Below are positions 43,075 through 53,241 of a stretch of 64,000 nucleotides of DNA, piece by piece. This stretch comes from Pseudoalteromonas distincta (lineage in GTDB: Bacteria; Pseudomonadota; Gammaproteobacteria; Enterobacterales; Alteromonadaceae). Numbering within the stretch: the stretch's first letter is position 1; each line of letters begins with the position of its first letter. The position numbers and the translations under genes were made by a program. The notes beneath the pieces were generated by a model. The model saw nothing but the letters and a program-made list of their open reading frames with translations. It searched no databases and was not told the origin of the DNA. The stretch is from assembly GCF_000814675.1 (NCBI RefSeq), contig NZ_JWIG01000011.1:62001-126000 (forward strand). The letters are read 5' to 3'.

Positions 43075-43490
43075 GCCATTTTACTTATGGTTTTTAACGG
43101 CACATTATGTGAGTTTCGTTTAGCGTATAGGTGCTGCATAGCTTTGTCTTTTACTTCACCCACTATCACTTCTTTTACTTGATAACCTAAAGCAACGGCA
43201 GCTTGAGAGTAAGCTATAAATTCCCACTTTTTAATATTGGTGTTATCTACAATCACCAATGGAATGCCTTGAGCAAGTGCATTTATAAAGCGCGCCAAAT
43301 TTAAATTATGAAATTGTGGTAACTTAAATTTATCAAAATGATATTCGCCCTGCTCATTATTAAAGTAATCATCAGTTGAGCAAATTAGATACTGACTTTC
43401 GTCGGCTCCACCTAATTCGTCAGCAAGGCTTTGCGCGTAGTAAGACTTACCACTTCCTGGTAGTCCTCGTAAAATAAAAACTTGTTTCAT
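43056..43490 (-). CDS. Small P-loop kinase of the AAA_33/zeta-toxin-like fold
   Basis: The 144-residue protein has a P-loop GLPGSGKSYYAQSLADELG at residues 9-27, an acidic metal/substrate site CSTDDYF near residue 37, and IVDNTNIKKWEF, which matches the N4BP2-like predicted kinases (DNTN motif). It is about as long as that domain alone. The substrate is unknown, with nucleotide or RNA ends possible. Not a toxin as far as visible: no antitoxin gene is adjacent. The 3' end overlaps the acetyltransferase pseudogene. Confidence 0.75.
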   Translation of the reverse strand: MKQVFILRGLPGSGKSYYAQSLADELGGADESQYLICSTDDYFNNEQGEYHFDKFKLPQFHNLNLARFINALAQGIPLVIVDNTNIKKWEFIAYSQAAVALGYQVKEVIVGEVKDKAMQHLYAKRNSHNVPLKTISKMAYMFEW

Positions 43491-43787
43491 AGCATCGATT
43501 TTTTAAGGGTGAATAAATATTAATTTAGTTTGGATGTTAATAATGCCACAAAATCATTAAATTTCAGAGCAACAAATCATAATAGTGGCAATTAAACTCT
43601 AAAAACTGTTTAAAAATAAACCGCATGCATAAAAACTTTTAAAGAGTTGCCCACAATAGTTTTTTTATTTAACTTTACTAGGTAAGATACAGGGTTCAAG
43701 TGCAGCGCCGTTTATGTGCAATTTATGCCCGCGTGTTGCGCACAGTTAAAATAAAATAGTTAGGCAACTTATATCATTGGAGTGAAG

Positions 43788-45185
43788 ATGAGCCATTTAG
43801 CGATTTCAGAGCTATTAAAAGGCAATGTTGCGGTAGACAGCCAAGTAACAATTAAAGGCTGGATCCGTACTCGCCGCGATTCAAAAGCAGGAATTTCATT
43901 TTTAGCCGTTCATGACGGTTCGTGTTTTGATCCTATTCAAGCGGTAGTTCCTAATTCACTGAATAATTATGATGAAGTTACTAGCTTAACAGCCGGTTGT
44001 TCTGTGTCGGTTACTGGTGTTTTAGTTCAATCTGCTGGCCAAGGTCAATCTTACGAAATTCAAGCTAACTCAGTGACTGTGTTAGGTTGGGTAGAAAACC
44101 CAGATTCATACCCAATGTCGGCAAAGCGCCACAGCATTGAGTACTTACGTGAGCACGCTCACCTTCGCCCTCGTACAAATATGATTGGCGCGGTAACTCG
44201 TGTACGTAACTGTTTAGCACAAGCTATTCACCGTTTTTACCACGAGCAAGGCTTTTACTGGATTAGCACGCCAATCATTACGGCAAGTGACTGTGAAGGC
44301 GCTGGCGAAATGTTCCGTGTATCTACGCTTGATATGCAAAACTTACCGCTTACAGATAAAGGCGATGTTGATTACAGCGAAGATTTCTTCGGTAAAGAAG
44401 CATTTCTTACTGTATCTGGTCAGTTAAATGGCGAAACTTACGCGTCTGCAATGTCAAAAATTTATACATTTGGCCCTACATTCCGCGCAGAAAACTCAAA
44501 TACATCTCGCCACCTTGCAGAATTTTGGATGGTAGAACCTGAAGTAGCGTTTGCAGATTTAGAAGACATAGCAAAACTTGCTGAAAACATGCTTAAGTAT
44601 GTGTTTAAAGCCGTACTTGAAGAGCGCCGTGATGATATGGAATTTTTTGCACAACGTGTAGAAAAAACCGCAATTACGCGTTTAGAAGAATTTGTAGATA
44701 AAGACTTTGCACAAGTTGACTACACAGACGCTGTAGAAATCCTTAAAAACTGTGGCAAAAAGTTTGAGTACGCTGTTGAATGGGGCGTAGACTTACAGTC
44801 TGAGCACGAGCGTTACTTAGCTGAAGAGCACTTTAAAGCACCGGTAGTTATTAAAAACTACCCACGTGACATTAAAGCATTCTACATGCGTCAAAACGAA
44901 GACGGTAAAACTGTTGCCGCTATGGACGTAGTAGCACCTGGTATTGGTGAGATCATTGGCGGTTCACAACGTGAAGAACGTCTTGATGTACTTGATGCAC
45001 GTTTAGAAGAAATGGGCTTAAACAAAGAAGATTACAGCTGGTACCGCGATTTACGTAAATACGGTAGCGTGCCGCACTCAGGCTTTGGTTTAGGCTTTGA
45101 ACGCTTAGTTGCTTACGTAACAGGTATGGGCAACGTACGTGACGTTATTGCCTTCCCTCGTACTAAAGGCAGCGCAACTTACTAA
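43788..45185 (+). CDS. asnS: Asparaginyl-tRNA synthetase
   Basis: AsnS charges tRNA-Asn. ATG 43788, preceded by GGAG, gives 465 residues, matching E. coli AsnS. The order is an OB-fold anticodon domain ([22 protein letters not shown]) then the class II catalytic core: motif 2 region [26 protein letters not shown] and motif 3 [30 protein letters not shown]. An upstream GTG frame is not needed. Monocistronic with a strong terminator. Confidence 0.97.
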   Translation: MSHLAISELLKGNVAVDSQVTIKGWIRTRRDSKAGISFLAVHDGSCFDPIQAVVPNSLNNYDEVTSLTAGCSVSVTGVLVQSAGQGQSYEIQANSVTVLGWVENPDSYPMSAKRHSIEYLREHAHLRPRTNMIGAVTRVRNCLAQAIHRFYHEQGFYWISTPIITASDCEGAGEMFRVSTLDMQNLPLTDKGDVDYSEDFFGKEAFLTVSGQLNGETYASAMSKIYTFGPTFRAENSNTSRHLAEFWMVEPEVAFADLEDIAKLAENMLKYVFKAVLEERRDDMEFFAQRVEKTAITRLEEFVDKDFAQVDYTDAVEILKNCGKKFEYAVEWGVDLQSEHERYLAEEHFKAPVVIKNYPRDIKAFYMRQNEDGKTVAAMDVVAPGIGEIIGGSQREERLDVLDARLEEMGLNKEDYSWYRDLRKYGSVPHSGFGLGFERLVAYVTGMGNVRDVIAFPRTKGSATY

Positions 45186-45200
45186 TACTAAGTTAGCCGT

Positions 45201-45228
45201 AAAAACCAGCCAATTGGCTGGTTTTTTT
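45201..45228 (+). terminator. Terminator after asnS
   Basis: AAAAACCAGCC (45201-45211) and GGCTGGTTTTT (45216-45226) form a perfect stem with an AATT loop followed by T. Confidence 0.92.
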
Positions 45229-45247
45229 GTGTCTTGAATTAACCGTA

Positions 45248-45284
45248 TAAAAAAGCCGCAGCACTCAATGAGCACCACGGCTTT
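45248..45284 (-). terminator. Terminator after etfA
   Basis: On the minus strand AAAGCCG (45284-45278) pairs with CGGCTTT (45258-45252) around an inner stem, followed by T. It lies about 30 bases past the etfA stop. Confidence 0.7.
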
Positions 45285-45313
45285 CAACCAGAATAAGTTT
45301 GTTTATTTAAAGG

Positions 45314-46240
45314 CTATAAAGCACTCTCTAACTGTGGCAGTACTTCAAACAAATCAGCCACTAACCCGTAATCTGCAACTTGAAAAATAGGTGCGTCTGG
45401 GTCTTTATTAATCGCGACGATTACTTTTGAGTCTTTCATGCCGGCTAAATGCTGAATAGCACCGCTGATACCTACTGCAATATATAAGTTAGGTGCTACA
45501 ATTTTACCTGTTTGCCCTACTTGCATGTCGTTAGGTACAAAGCCTGCATCAACTGCTGCACGCGATGCACCAATAGCTGCACCTAGTTTATCGGCAATAC
45601 CATTAAGTAATGCAAAGTTTTCGCCGTTTTGCATACCGCGACCACCCGATATGACCACACTAGCTGCTGTAAGCTCAGGGCGTTCTGATTCGGTTTGCTC
45701 AACACTTACAAAGCTGCTTAATTGTGAATCTGATACTGTATCAATACTTGTTATAGCAGCAGCTGATTGCTCACCTTGTAAATCGAAGCTACTAGCACGC
45801 ACAGTAATTACTTTTTTACTGTCGAGTGATTTAACCGTGGCGATTGCATTACCTGCATAAATAGGTCGTTTAAATGTATCGGCGTCCACTACTGCGATAA
45901 TTTCAGAAATTTGCGCAACATCTAATAGCGCGGCAACACGTGGCATAAAGTTTTTGCCCGTTGTAGTAGCACTTGCAACAATGTGGCTATAGTTGTCGCT
46001 AATTGATAACACTAAATCGCTCATGCTCTCAGCTAACTGATGTTCATAAACGTTATTATCGGCAACTAAAACATTAGCTACGCCATCAATGCTGGCAACT
46101 TGTGAGCTCATTGTGCTTAAGTTGTTACCTGCAATTAGTACATCAATAGAAAAACCCATTTTTACTGCGGCGTTAATAGTTTTTGAGGTTTCTGGTTTTA
46201 AGGCACCGTTGTCGTGCTCTGCAATTACGAGTGTTTTCAT
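45314..46240 (-). CDS. etfA: Electron transfer flavoprotein alpha subunit
   Basis: EtfA holds the FAD of the ETF heterodimer, which collects electrons from acyl-CoA dehydrogenases. The 308-residue protein has the N-terminal half typical of ETF and the C-terminal FAD domain: [62 protein letters not shown] and [20 protein letters not shown]. It is second in the etfBA operon, directly adjacent to etfB with no gap. Confidence 0.97.
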   Translation of the reverse strand: MKTLVIAEHDNGALKPETSKTINAAVKMGFSIDVLIAGNNLSTMSSQVASIDGVANVLVADNNVYEHQLAESMSDLVLSISDNYSHIVASATTTGKNFMPRVAALLDVAQISEIIAVVDADTFKRPIYAGNAIATVKSLDSKKVITVRASSFDLQGEQSAAAITSIDTVSDSQLSSFVSVEQTESERPELTAASVVISGGRGMQNGENFALLNGIADKLGAAIGASRAAVDAGFVPNDMQVGQTGKIVAPNLYIAVGISGAIQHLAGMKDSKVIVAINKDPDAPIFQVADYGLVADLFEVLPQLESAL

Positions 46241-46990
46241 TTAAATCACCTTTGCCTCTGTTTTTAATTTTTCTACAAGCTGCGCAACGTCTTCAACAAT
46301 AATTCCTGCGGTGCGTTTAGCTGGCTCTTCTACACTTATTAATTGCATACGCGGTGTTAAATCAACACCAAGCGAATCTGCTGCTATTACTTCAAGCGGC
46401 TTACGTTTGGCTTTCATAATATTTGGCAGTGATGCATAGCGAGGCTCATTTAAGCGTAAATCAGTTGTAACAACCGCCGGTAAGTTAAGTGCTACCGTTT
46501 GCAGCCCGCCATCAACTTCGCGGGTTACGTTTACTTTGCCATTTTCAATAACTACTTTTGATGCAAATGTACCCTGCCCGCGATTAGTTAATGCAGCAAG
46601 CATTTGACCTGTTTGATTATTATCTGAGTCGATTGACTGCTTACCTAAAATGACAAGTTCAGGCGTTTCTTGCTCTACAATTTTAGCGAGTAGTTTTGCA
46701 ATATGAAGTGACTCGAGCTTTTCATCGGTTTCGATGTGAATGGCTTTGTCAGCGCCCAATGCTAATGCTGTGCGTAATTGTTCTTGTGCTGCTTTTGGAC
46801 CAATAGTTACGGCAACCACTTCAGTGGCGGTACCGGCTTCTTTAAGGCGAATTGCTTCTTCTATAGCAATCTCACAAAAAGGGTTCATTGCCATTTTAAC
46901 GTTGGTTAAATCAACGTCGCTGTTATCACTTTTAACGCGTGCTTTTACGTTGTAATCAATCACTCTTTTTATTGGTACGAGAACTTTCAT
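46241..46990 (-). CDS. etfB: Electron transfer flavoprotein beta subunit
   Basis: EtfB is the AMP-binding partner. The 249-residue protein opens [16 protein letters not shown], has [67 protein letters not shown] and KAKRKPLEV (the ETF beta signature ends LNEPRY...). First gene of the operon, 220 bases from the divergent etfD gene, with two palindromes between that are likely shared operators. Confidence 0.97.
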   Translation of the reverse strand: MKVLVPIKRVIDYNVKARVKSDNSDVDLTNVKMAMNPFCEIAIEEAIRLKEAGTATEVVAVTIGPKAAQEQLRTALALGADKAIHIETDEKLESLHIAKLLAKIVEQETPELVILGKQSIDSDNNQTGQMLAALTNRGQGTFASKVVIENGKVNVTREVDGGLQTVALNLPAVVTTDLRLNEPRYASLPNIMKAKRKPLEVIAADSLGVDLTPRMQLISVEEPAKRTAGIIVEDVAQLVEKLKTEAKVI

Positions 46991-47017
46991 AGGAACTCCA
47001 TAATTATTTAAACCTAC

Positions 47018-47088
47018 AAGGTAACGTGCACGTCAACCTATTTATTTTATGAAATTAGACTACTTCCTGTTGACGTAAACGTCAACCT
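47018..47088. promoter_or_regulatory. Two palindromic operators in the etfBA-etfD divergent region
   Basis: GTTGACGTAAACGTCAAC (47069-47086) has arms GTTGACGT/ACGTCAAC around AA. A second, less perfect copy, GGTAACGTGCACGTCAACC, lies at 47020-47038. Centres are about 49 bases apart. The pattern ACGT-N2-ACGT with TTG/CAA flanks resembles the MerR-family LiuR sites known to control etf and branched-chain degradation genes in this group. Confidence 0.65.
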
Positions 47089-47211
47089 AAAATAACCTTT
47101 AACTATTCACAGTCTGTAACGTTTAATTTGCAAGGTTATAAATAGGCTGTACACCTTATTTAAATGCGTAGTAAACATTCAAATAAGTCCGTCATAGATA
47201 AAGAGGTTATT

Positions 47212-48858
47212 ATGGTCGAACGTGAAACCATGGAATTTGATGTAGTAATTGTTGGTGCAGGCCCTGCTGGGCTTTCAAGTGCAATTAAACTCGCGCAATT
47301 AGCACAAGAAAAACAACAAGAGTGCATGATTTGCGTAGTCGAAAAAGGTTCTGAAGTAGGTGCACATGTACTCTCTGGTGCTGTTTTTGAAACCAAAGCT
47401 CTAGACGAACTACTACCTAATTGGCAAGCGCTTGGCGCACCGGTTACAACCAAAGTAACTAATGATGAAACTTATTGGTTTAACAACGAGCAAAAAGCGA
47501 CATCAATCCCCCACTTTGCTACACCAAAAACATTTCATAATGATGGTAACTACATTGTATCTATGGGTAACGTGTGTCGATGGCTTGCAGAGCAAGCTGA
47601 AAGCTTAGGCGTAGAGATATTTCCAGGATTTAGCGCACACTCTTTAATAATTGAAGATGAAGCAGTAAAAGGCATTATTACTGGCGATATGGGTGTAGAC
47701 AAAGACGGGAATGAAAAAGACGGTTACATGCCAGGCATGGAGCTTCGTGCAAAATACACTATTTTTGCTGAAGGTTGCCGTGGTCATTTAGGTAAACATC
47801 TAATCAATGAGTTTGCACTTGATGCAGATTCATCGCCGCAGCATTACGGTTTAGGCTTTAAAGAAATCTGGCAAATAGATGAAAGTAAACATGAGCTTGG
47901 CAAGGTAGTTCATGGTACAGGTTGGCCACTTAGCGGCGATACTAATGGTGGTGCATTTATGTATCACAGTGAAAACAATCAAGTTGTTGTTGGTTTAATT
48001 GTTGATTTAAATTACTCAAACCCACATTTGAGTCCGTTTGATGAGTTTCAGCGAATGAAGCATCATCCAGTATTTAAAAACGTACTTGAAGGCGCTGAAC
48101 GTATTGCTTACGGTGCGCGTGCTATTGCTAAAGGTGGCTTGCATTCATTACCAAAAATGCATTTTGCTGGTGGTTTACTTGTAGGGTGTGATGCAGGCAC
48201 TCTTAATTTTGCGAAAATTAAAGGTAATCACACTGCAATGAAATCGGGAATGATTGCCGCAGAGGTTATTTTTGAAGCATTGCAAAATGAGTTAGCAAAT
48301 ACCGATTTAACTCATTATCAAACTGCGTTTGAGCAATCGTGGGCATATAAAGAGTTATATCAATCTCGTAACTTTGGCCCTGCTATGCACAAACTCGGTA
48401 AATTTTTAGGTGGTGCGTACAACACGCTTGATCAAAACATTTTTAATGGTGGTTTACCCTTTACGTTTAAAGATAATACGCCCGATCACTCTACCCTTGT
48501 TGATGCTAACGCCGCTGACAAAATTGCGTATCCAAAACCAGATGGACACCTTAGCTTTGATAAACTCTCAAGTGTGTTTTTATCAAATACTAACCACGAA
48601 GAATCACAGCCGTGTCATTTAAAGCTTAAAGATGCGTCAATTCCTATTAACGTAAATTTAGTTAAATTTGATGAACCCGCACAACGTTATTGCCCAGCAG
48701 GCGTTTACGAAGTACAAGAAATTGCAGGCAATAAAGAGTTTGTTATTAATGCCCAAAACTGTGTGCACTGTAAAACTTGCGATATTAAAGACCCAAGCCA
48801 AAACATTACATGGGTAACACCTGAAGGTGCAGGTGGGCCAAATTATCCTAATATGTAA
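47212..48858 (+). CDS. etfD: Electron transfer flavoprotein-ubiquinone oxidoreductase
   Basis: ETF-QO passes electrons from ETF to ubiquinone at the inner membrane. ATG 47212, behind AAGAGG, gives 548 residues, the family length. Features: FAD motif VVIVGAGPAGLSSAIKLAQL, LSGAVFE, the membrane/quinone region GGLHSLPKMHFAGGLLVGCDAGTLNFAKIKG, and a C-terminal 4Fe-4S site with CPAGVYE and CVHCKTCDIKDPSQNITWVTPEGAGGPNY. Divergent from etfBA with shared operators. Confidence 0.97.
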   Translation: MVERETMEFDVVIVGAGPAGLSSAIKLAQLAQEKQQECMICVVEKGSEVGAHVLSGAVFETKALDELLPNWQALGAPVTTKVTNDETYWFNNEQKATSIPHFATPKTFHNDGNYIVSMGNVCRWLAEQAESLGVEIFPGFSAHSLIIEDEAVKGIITGDMGVDKDGNEKDGYMPGMELRAKYTIFAEGCRGHLGKHLINEFALDADSSPQHYGLGFKEIWQIDESKHELGKVVHGTGWPLSGDTNGGAFMYHSENNQVVVGLIVDLNYSNPHLSPFDEFQRMKHHPVFKNVLEGAERIAYGARAIAKGGLHSLPKMHFAGGLLVGCDAGTLNFAKIKGNHTAMKSGMIAAEVIFEALQNELANTDLTHYQTAFEQSWAYKELYQSRNFGPAMHKLGKFLGGAYNTLDQNIFNGGLPFTFKDNTPDHSTLVDANAADKIAYPKPDGHLSFDKLSSVFLSNTNHEESQPCHLKLKDASIPINVNLVKFDEPAQRYCPAGVYEVQEIAGNKEFVINAQNCVHCKTCDIKDPSQNITWVTPEGAGGPNYPNM

Positions 48859-48928
48859 CTAAATTATGCGCTGTATAGCTATATAACTACGTTTTTTACA
48901 TATAAATTATAAACATATCCTAAATTGC

Positions 48929-48949
48929 AGGGGCTTCGGCCCCTTTTTT
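48929..48949 (+). terminator. UUCG-loop terminator after etfD
   Basis: GGGGC-TTCG-GCCCC (48930-48943) followed by six T: a five-base GC stem capped by a stable UUCG tetraloop. Confidence 0.9.
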
Positions 48950-48990
48950 ACGTTATGCTAATAGTAGTTTTAATAATAAGAGTGTTATTT

Positions 48991-49455
48991 ATGCCGTCGT
49001 CAAAAGTTATTTTTCGTTTTTTAGCAGAGCCTACTGATGTTAATTTTGGTGGTAAAGTTCATGGTGGGGCCGTCATGAAGTGGATTGACCAAGCAGGTTA
49101 TGCGTGCGCTGCAGGTTGGAGTGGTCATTACTGCGTAACTGTTTCGGTTGCGGGTGTTAAATTTAGACGCCCTATTTTAGTGGGTCAAATAGTCGAAGTA
49201 GAAGCTAAAATTGCCCATACGGGTAGAAGTAGCATGCAAATATTTATACAAGTGCGTTGTGGCGATCCAAAAACACAAAATATGGTTGAAACAAACCATT
49301 GTGTTATCAGCTTTATTGCAATGGATGAAACGGGCTACCCAATAGAAGTGCCTTCGTTTAAAGCAGTGACCGATGAAGACATTAAATTAGAAAATTACGC
49401 TATAAAAATGAAAGAAATAGCAATTGAAACAGAAAACTTACTTCACGAAGTCTAA
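48991..49455 (+). CDS. Acyl-CoA thioesterase, hot-dog fold
   Basis: The 154-residue protein, starting at ATG 48991, hydrolyses acyl-CoA esters. Hot-dog features are visible: FRFLAEPTDVNFGGKVHGGAVMKWIDQAGYACAAGW carries the catalytic Asn/Asp-containing segment, followed by GVKFRRPILVGQIVEVEAKIAHTGRSSM. It is of the YciA/cytosolic acyl-CoA hydrolase type. An upstream extension would run into the etfD terminator, so it is rejected. Its placement after etfD fits fatty-acid or branched-chain acid turnover. Confidence 0.9.
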   Translation: MPSSKVIFRFLAEPTDVNFGGKVHGGAVMKWIDQAGYACAAGWSGHYCVTVSVAGVKFRRPILVGQIVEVEAKIAHTGRSSMQIFIQVRCGDPKTQNMVETNHCVISFIAMDETGYPIEVPSFKAVTDEDIKLENYAIKMKEIAIETENLLHEV

Positions 49456-49714
49456 TTAGTAATTTAAATAAAGTAAGGCTATGTAAAAAACTCATTATAC
49501 TTTGTAAAACATACAACTTATTTTAGAGTACACGATTACACAAAAGTTCACTTTGATTATAAAACACGCTAAATAATGTAAAAACCAATACAAAAGAACT
49601 AATTATGGCGTGTTTTTAATCCATTTTAATATTGGCACGCTCGCTGCAAGTAAGTAATTGAAGTTTGATTAATGAAATCAAGCATTTGATTATTTTTTGT
49701 AAAGGAGCTATTCA

Positions 49715-50284
49715 ATGATTAAAACACTTTCTCTTTCAGCTATTGCACTAGCAACACTGGGTTTTAACTCTGCAGCACACGCTGACATTTCTGATTTCGA
49801 TTCACCACGTATTTACACTGGTATCGGTTACGGTCAATATTCTTTTGAATTTGAAGACAGTGACAACGACACTGACTTTGACGACGATGCACAAATGCTT
49901 AAAGGCTATATTGGTACTCAGTTTAACGAATACCTAAGCTTAGAACTTGCTTATCAAAACTTTGATGAAGTAAGTGATATAGACAGCAAAGCTGAAATTG
50001 ATGGCGTATCGCTTGCCGCACGTTTGGGCTACCCAATAACAGAAAGCTTTTCTGTATATGCAAAAGGCGGTTGGCTTGAGTGGGATGCAGATTACACACA
50101 AGATTTACCAGTAGGTGGTGTAACAGCGTCTACAGATGGTGGTGATGCATTTTACGGTGCGGGTATTGAATACGCACTTACAACAAATGTACAGTTTCGT
50201 TTAGAGTACGAACGCTACAAACTTGATGACGATATTGATCCAGACATGGATGTAGCATCTGTATCAGTTCAATACATGTTTTAA
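49715..50284 (+). CDS. Small outer-membrane beta-barrel protein (OmpA-like barrel)
   Basis: The 189-residue protein has a signal peptide (MIKTLSLSAIALATLGFNSAAHA) and a predicted eight-strand barrel: YTGIGYGQYSFEFED, MLKGYIGTQFNEYLSLELAYQNF, VSLAARLGYPITESFSVYAKGGW, FYGAGIEYALTTNVQFRLEYERY and a C-terminal VSVQYMF ending in phenylalanine. Loop 1 is unusually acidic (DSDNDTDFDDD). Preceded by AAAGGAG. Porin-like or adhesion function is not determined. A 250-base AT-rich leader region precedes it. Confidence 0.85.
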   Translation: MIKTLSLSAIALATLGFNSAAHADISDFDSPRIYTGIGYGQYSFEFEDSDNDTDFDDDAQMLKGYIGTQFNEYLSLELAYQNFDEVSDIDSKAEIDGVSLAARLGYPITESFSVYAKGGWLEWDADYTQDLPVGGVTASTDGGDAFYGAGIEYALTTNVQFRLEYERYKLDDDIDPDMDVASVSVQYMF

Positions 50285-50307
50285 TTAATCTTTAACATGT
50301 ATGAGAG

Positions 50308-50336
50308 GGGTAAGCTTATGAGCTTGCCCTTTTTTG
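50308..50336 (+). terminator. Terminator after the OmpA-like gene
   Basis: GGGTAAGCT (50308-50316) pairs with AGCTTGCCC (50321-50329) across a TATG loop, then six T. Confidence 0.85.
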
Positions 50337-50497
50337 TTTTAGGTCCTTTTTAAATACATTAATACAAAATATAAACCACTCAGTCTAATAAATGATTTTG
50401 AACCGCTTGGTCTATAAGCAATAAACTTACTTACACTAATGCCATAAATACTAAATGCAGGTAGAATAGCGCTCTATTTTATTTGTACCCGAGTACT

Positions 50498-51202
50498 ATG
50501 AGCGATTATACCATTTCGGCTATTGGCCACATTGAATCTCCTTATAAACAAAAGTTTGCTATACCTAGGCAGCCTCGTTTAGTGCCACAAGCCAAGGCAA
50601 AACTTATTTTTGCACCTGATTTTAATCGCGAAGAGTTTGTACGTGGTTTAGATGAATTTACTCATATTTGGTTGTTATTTCGTTTTCATGAAACGGCCGA
50701 TAAAGGTTATTCTGCTATGGTGCGCCCACCTCGTTTAGGTGGCAATGAGCGAAAAGGTGTATTTGCTACCCGCGCTACATTTAGACCAAACGCGATTGGT
50801 ATGAGCGCAGTAAAACTTGAAGGTATCGAGTATAAAAATGGACAACTTAGTTTATTACTCGCTGGCATTGATTTACTTGATGGCACACCCATTATCGATA
50901 TTAAACCGTACTTACCCTATTCAGATGCAATGTTTGACGCCAGTGCTGGCTTTGCAGATACACGCCCAGAAACACAAATGACGGTTGAATTTAGCCCTCA
51001 GGCAATTGAGTTTGTTAATGCGCAAACACAATACCCAGATTTACATGATTTTATAGCTAATGTTTTAAAACAAGATCCCCGCCCTGCCTATAAAAAACAA
51101 AAAGACGGCGAGCAAAGCTATGGTATGACTTTGTACAATTATAATATTCGCTGGCAAGTCAATGGCGAGCATAACGTAGTAACAAACATAGAAAAAAACT
51201 AA
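50498..51202 (+). CDS. trmO: tRNA (N6-threonylcarbamoyladenosine37-N6)-methyltransferase TrmO
   Basis: TrmO (TsaA/YaeB) methylates t6A37 in tRNA-Thr. ATG 50498 gives 234 residues, as in E. coli; a TTG-led extension is not needed. Signatures: IGHIESPYKQKFAIPRQP, LDEFTHIWLLFRFHE, VRPPRLGGNERKGVFATRATFRPNAIGMSAVKL and IDLLDGTPIIDIKPYLPYSD. A C-terminal beta domain (YGMTLYNYNIRW) is present as in YaeB. Cytosolic. Confidence 0.93.
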   Translation: MSDYTISAIGHIESPYKQKFAIPRQPRLVPQAKAKLIFAPDFNREEFVRGLDEFTHIWLLFRFHETADKGYSAMVRPPRLGGNERKGVFATRATFRPNAIGMSAVKLEGIEYKNGQLSLLLAGIDLLDGTPIIDIKPYLPYSDAMFDASAGFADTRPETQMTVEFSPQAIEFVNAQTQYPDLHDFIANVLKQDPRPAYKKQKDGEQSYGMTLYNYNIRWQVNGEHNVVTNIEKN

Positions 51203-51291
51203 ATAACTCACTTAGCGCTTTAGTGTAAAAGCATCCGCTGTTAAACTTAAGCTCTATTAAAAGAACATAATTACTCTATTTCGGAAAAAAC

Positions 51292-53016
51292 ATGCGTACA
51301 AGCCAATATATACTCGCAACACTTAAAGAAACGCCATCAGATGCTGAAATCGTATCGCATCAGTTAATGCTTAGAGCCGGTATGATCCGTCGCGTCGCTT
51401 CGGGTTTATACACTTGGTTACCCTCTGGTTTACGTGTGCTACGTAAAGTAGAAAACATTGTACGTGAAGAGATGGACAAAGCAGGTGCTATTGAAATGCT
51501 AATGCCTGTAATTCAACCTGCTGATTTATGGGAAGAGTCTGGCCGTTGGAATGAATTTGGTCCTGAGCTTATGCGCTTTACAGACCGTCATAACCGTACG
51601 TTTGCACTTGGTCCAACACACGAAGAAGTAATAACTGATTTCGTACGTAAAGAAATAAGCAGCTACAAGCAGTTACCAGTTACCTTATATCAAGTACAAA
51701 CTAAAGTACGCGACGAACGTCGCCCTCGCTTTGGTGTTATGCGAGCTCGTGAATTTACAATGAAAGATGCCTACTCTTTTCACTTAAGTGAAGAGTGTTT
51801 AGATGCAACTTATCAAGCGATGCACAAAGCATACTGTAACATTTTTGAGCGTTTAGGCCTTGATTACCGCCCTGTACTTGCTGATACTGGGTCTATTGGT
51901 GGTAGCCTATCGCACGAGTTTCATGTACTTGCTGAGTCGGGCGAAGATGCAATTGCATTTAGTGATGGCAGTGATTACGCAGCTAATATTGAAAAAGCAG
52001 AAGCACTAGCGCCAAACGATCCACGCCCAGAAGCAAGTAAAGAGTTAAAAGCATTCCCTACTCCTGACGCTAAAACAATTAATGAGCTTAAAAAGCACTA
52101 CGGTGTAAAACCTCATCGCGGTGTTAAAACCTTAATTGTTTACGGTGCACCTAATGAAAACGATGCACGTGGTTTAGTGGCGCTTGTACTTCGTGGCGAT
52201 CATGATTTAAATGAATTGAAGGCTGAAAAGCACCCATTAGTAGACTCTCCGCTTGAAATGGCAACAGAGGCAGATATTATTGCTGCTATTGGTGCAAAAC
52301 CTGGCTCCTTAGGCCCTGTGGGCTTATCTATGCCTATTATTGTGGATAGAGCCGCTAATATCCTTGCTGATTTTGTTGCCGGTGCTAATAAAGACGACGA
52401 GCATTACAGTGGTATTAACTGGGATCGTGACGTAACTGATTACGAAGTTGCTGATATTCGTAATATTGTTGAAGGCGATATGAGCCCATGTGGCCAAGGC
52501 GTTTTACAAATTAAACGCGGTATTGAAGTAGGTCATATATTCCAACTCGGCACTAAATACTCAGAAGCGATGAAAGCGGGTGTATTAAACGAAGGTGGTA
52601 AAAACCAAACCATGACTATGGGTTGTTACGGTATTGGTGTTTCACGTATTGTTGCTGCTGCTATTGAGCAAAACAACGATCAATACGGGATCATTTGGCC
52701 AAAATCAATCGCGCCATTCGATTTAGCAATTGTTCCAATGAACATGCACAAATCACATCGTATTCCTGATATTGCTAATAACCTTTACCAAGGTTTAAAA
52801 GATGCAGGTCTTGATGTGTTATTTGATGACCGTAAAGAGCGCCCTGGTGTTATGTTTAATGACATGGAGCTAATTGGTGTACCATTTACGCTGGTGATTG
52901 GTGAGCGTAACCTTGACGAGAATAAAGTTGAGCTTAAAAACCGCCGCACCGGTGAAAAGCTAATGATTGATATAGACACAGCAATTGATGCAATTAAAGC
53001 GGCTGTTAAAGGTTAA
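51292..53016 (+). CDS. proS: Prolyl-tRNA synthetase
   Basis: ProS charges tRNA-Pro. The 574-residue protein is the bacterial type: class II motif 1 region near [94 protein letters not shown], an editing insertion (about 220-400), then [17 protein letters not shown] and the anticodon-binding domain ([21 protein letters not shown]). The start at ATG 51292 matches the family ([13 protein letters not shown]). Followed by a strong terminator. Confidence 0.97.
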   Translation: MRTSQYILATLKETPSDAEIVSHQLMLRAGMIRRVASGLYTWLPSGLRVLRKVENIVREEMDKAGAIEMLMPVIQPADLWEESGRWNEFGPELMRFTDRHNRTFALGPTHEEVITDFVRKEISSYKQLPVTLYQVQTKVRDERRPRFGVMRAREFTMKDAYSFHLSEECLDATYQAMHKAYCNIFERLGLDYRPVLADTGSIGGSLSHEFHVLAESGEDAIAFSDGSDYAANIEKAEALAPNDPRPEASKELKAFPTPDAKTINELKKHYGVKPHRGVKTLIVYGAPNENDARGLVALVLRGDHDLNELKAEKHPLVDSPLEMATEADIIAAIGAKPGSLGPVGLSMPIIVDRAANILADFVAGANKDDEHYSGINWDRDVTDYEVADIRNIVEGDMSPCGQGVLQIKRGIEVGHIFQLGTKYSEAMKAGVLNEGGKNQTMTMGCYGIGVSRIVAAAIEQNNDQYGIIWPKSIAPFDLAIVPMNMHKSHRIPDIANNLYQGLKDAGLDVLFDDRKERPGVMFNDMELIGVPFTLVIGERNLDENKVELKNRRTGEKLMIDIDTAIDAIKAAVKG

Positions 53017-53038
53017 TAACACGCACGCTCAAAATAGA

Positions 53039-53072
53039 CTAAAAGGCCGCATTTAAAATGCGGCCTTTTTTA
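53039..53072 (+). terminator. Terminator after proS
   Basis: AAAAGGCCGCATTT / AAATGCGGCCTTTT (53041-53070) with a run of T, about 25 bases past the stop. Confidence 0.92.
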
Positions 53073-53241
53073 TGCGCGATTAATAGCAATGCGTAATAAT
53101 AGATGCTCAATGACTCACCTTTCCTAGCTTTATAGAAATCTTTTAATTACGTGCCTTGGTATAAATTGTCATGGAGGCTTCGCTAAAGTGTCTCATAAGT
53201 GTCATTAGATTTATCTAAAGTGTTTAATTATTACACTATGG

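Noticed and set aside
43056-43490. Zeta-toxin of a toxin-antitoxin pair
   Set aside because: P-loop plus DNTN pattern fits small predicted kinases, and there is no antitoxin gene beside it.
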